The position numbers and the translations under genes were made by a program. The notes below the pieces were generated by a model. That model had not been told where the DNA came from and ran no database searches. It saw nothing but the letters and a program-made list of their open reading frames with translations. This document shows, piece after piece, positions 6,716 to 7,396 of a stretch of DNA of 7,396 bases. The first letter of the stretch is position 1. Every line of letters starts with the position of its first letter. The DNA lies in assembly GCA_022703295.1 (NCBI GenBank), contig JAKLDX010000047.1, forward strand, positions 1-7,396, given 5' to 3'. The stretch comes from Candidatus Omnitrophota bacterium (GTDB lineage Bacteria; Omnitrophota; Gorgyraeia; 2-01-FULL-45-10).

Positions 6716-7396
6716 TGAACATAATAGTCTGCATAAAGCAAGTTCCTAACACAACCGATGTCAAGATTGACCCAGTTACCAATACGCTGATAAGGGACGG
6801 GGTCGAGAGTGTTATAAATCCTTTCGACGCGTATGCTATAGAAGAAGGCGTGCGCCTTAAAGAGAGGTTCGGCGGCAAGGTCACGGTAGTTACGATGGGG
6901 CCCCCGCAGGCCGAGAATGCATTAAAAGAGGCGATATCGCTCGGGTGCGATGAGGCCATTCTGGTAAGCGACAGAAAATTCGCCGGCTCTGATACGTGGG
7001 CGACAAGTTATACGCTGTCCAGCGCTATCCGCAGGATAGGCGCTTTCGATATAATAATATGCGGCAAACAGGCATCGGACGGCGATACCGCTCAGGTCGG
7101 CCCAGGCATTTCCACGCATCTTGATATCCCGCAGGTTACCTATGTAAAGAAAATAGAAGAGATATCGAATAATAAGGCAAAGGTAGAGCGGATGACTGAA
7201 GAGGGCTACGATATAGTAGAAACTCCGATTCCCTGCCTTTTTACCGTTGTGAAAGAGATAAATACGCCGCGCCTTCCTTCATTGAAAGGCCTGATGAGGG
7301 CAAAGTCGGCCAAAATAGCCAAGTGGACGGCGGAAGACATAAAGGGTGATCCTAAGAGCTTAGGGCTGGATGGTTCTCCTACGCGTGTCGTTAAGA
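6715..7396 (+). CDS. etfB: Electron-transfer flavoprotein beta subunit (3' end outside window)
   Basis: Beta subunit of the heterodimeric flavoprotein that exchanges electrons with acyl-CoA dehydrogenase. The frame starts at GTG 6715 (N-terminus read as MNIIVCIKQVPNT), sharing its first G with the dehydrogenase TAG, and stays open to the right edge. About 227 codons are visible of a family length near 250-265, so roughly 30 residues are missing. Motifs are VESVINPFDAYAIEEGVRLKE, GKVTVVTMGPPQAENALKEA, the nucleotide-binding IICGKQASDGDTAQVGP (DGDTAQVGP at 122-130), HLDIPQVTYVKKIE and PCLFTVVKEINTPRLPS. DGDTAQVGP is the form found in ETFs of the anaerobic, electron-bifurcating class, in contrast to the DDxNQTGQ-like form of mitochondrial-type ETFs. 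AAAAGGGG (6703-6710) serves as ribosome binding site. etfA probably follows outside the window. Assignment to etfB is firm; bifurcation itself is inference. Confidence 0.94.
   Translation, partial: MNIIVCIKQVPNTTDVKIDPVTNTLIRDGVESVINPFDAYAIEEGVRLKERFGGKVTVVTMGPPQAENALKEAISLGCDEAILVSDRKFAGSDTWATSYTLSSAIRRIGAFDIIICGKQASDGDTAQVGPGISTHLDIPQVTYVKKIEEISNNKAKVERMTEEGYDIVETPIPCLFTVVKEINTPRLPSLKGLMRAKSAKIAKWTAEDIKGDPKSLGLDGSPTRVVK

Noticed and set aside
1..7396. A defence, mobile or biosynthetic-cluster system
   Set aside because: No transposase, integrase, nuclease, toxin-antitoxin, CRISPR repeat, polyketide/peptide synthetase or terminal inverted repeat was seen. All complete genes belong to well-known families with intact active sites.

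Overview
The window is a compact, almost fully coding stretch of a bacterial chromosome, with every gene on the + strand. It reads as ordinary metabolic and RNA-modification genes, not a mobile or defence island. I see no tRNA, rRNA, CRISPR array, insertion sequence, phage gene or clear rho-independent terminator. Frequent ATA (Ile) and AGG/AGA (Arg) codons, mixed base composition and the gene families suggest an anaerobic bacterium from a poorly sampled lineage. An Omnitrophota-like or related candidate phylum is my guess, but it is a style judgement and not a placement.

Block 1 (1-3155) is a tightly packed run of four genes. First comes the C-terminal end of a protein built from beta-rich repeats (cut by the window edge). 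Then rsmE (16S rRNA U1498 methyltransferase) and mtaB (tRNA ms2t6A37 methylthiotransferase) overlap by 17 nt, and a family 2 glycosyltransferase overlaps mtaB by 14 nt. The rsmE-mtaB pair is a known bacterial neighbourhood (yqeU-yqeV in Bacillus subtilis).

Block 2 (3156-5493) opens with a good sigma-70-type promoter and carries fabG, acpP and fabF: the ketoreductase, carrier protein and condensing enzyme of type II fatty acid synthesis. The fabH and fabD genes that often precede them are not here.

Block 3 (5494-7396) opens with an exact-consensus sigma-70 promoter (TTGACA, 17 nt, TATAAT). It carries an acyl-CoA dehydrogenase and then etfB, the beta subunit of electron-transfer flavoprotein. 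etfB starts at a GTG that shares one base with the dehydrogenase stop codon and runs off the right edge; etfA probably follows. The EtfB sequence has the DGDTAQVGP signature seen in ETFs of the electron-bifurcating type.

Together, blocks 2 and 3 place acyl-chain building enzymes beside an acyl-CoA/enoyl-CoA redox module. The most interesting idea is that the dehydrogenase-ETF pair may work in the reducing direction, linked to NADH. This is inference. I did not find a clearly undescribed system here.
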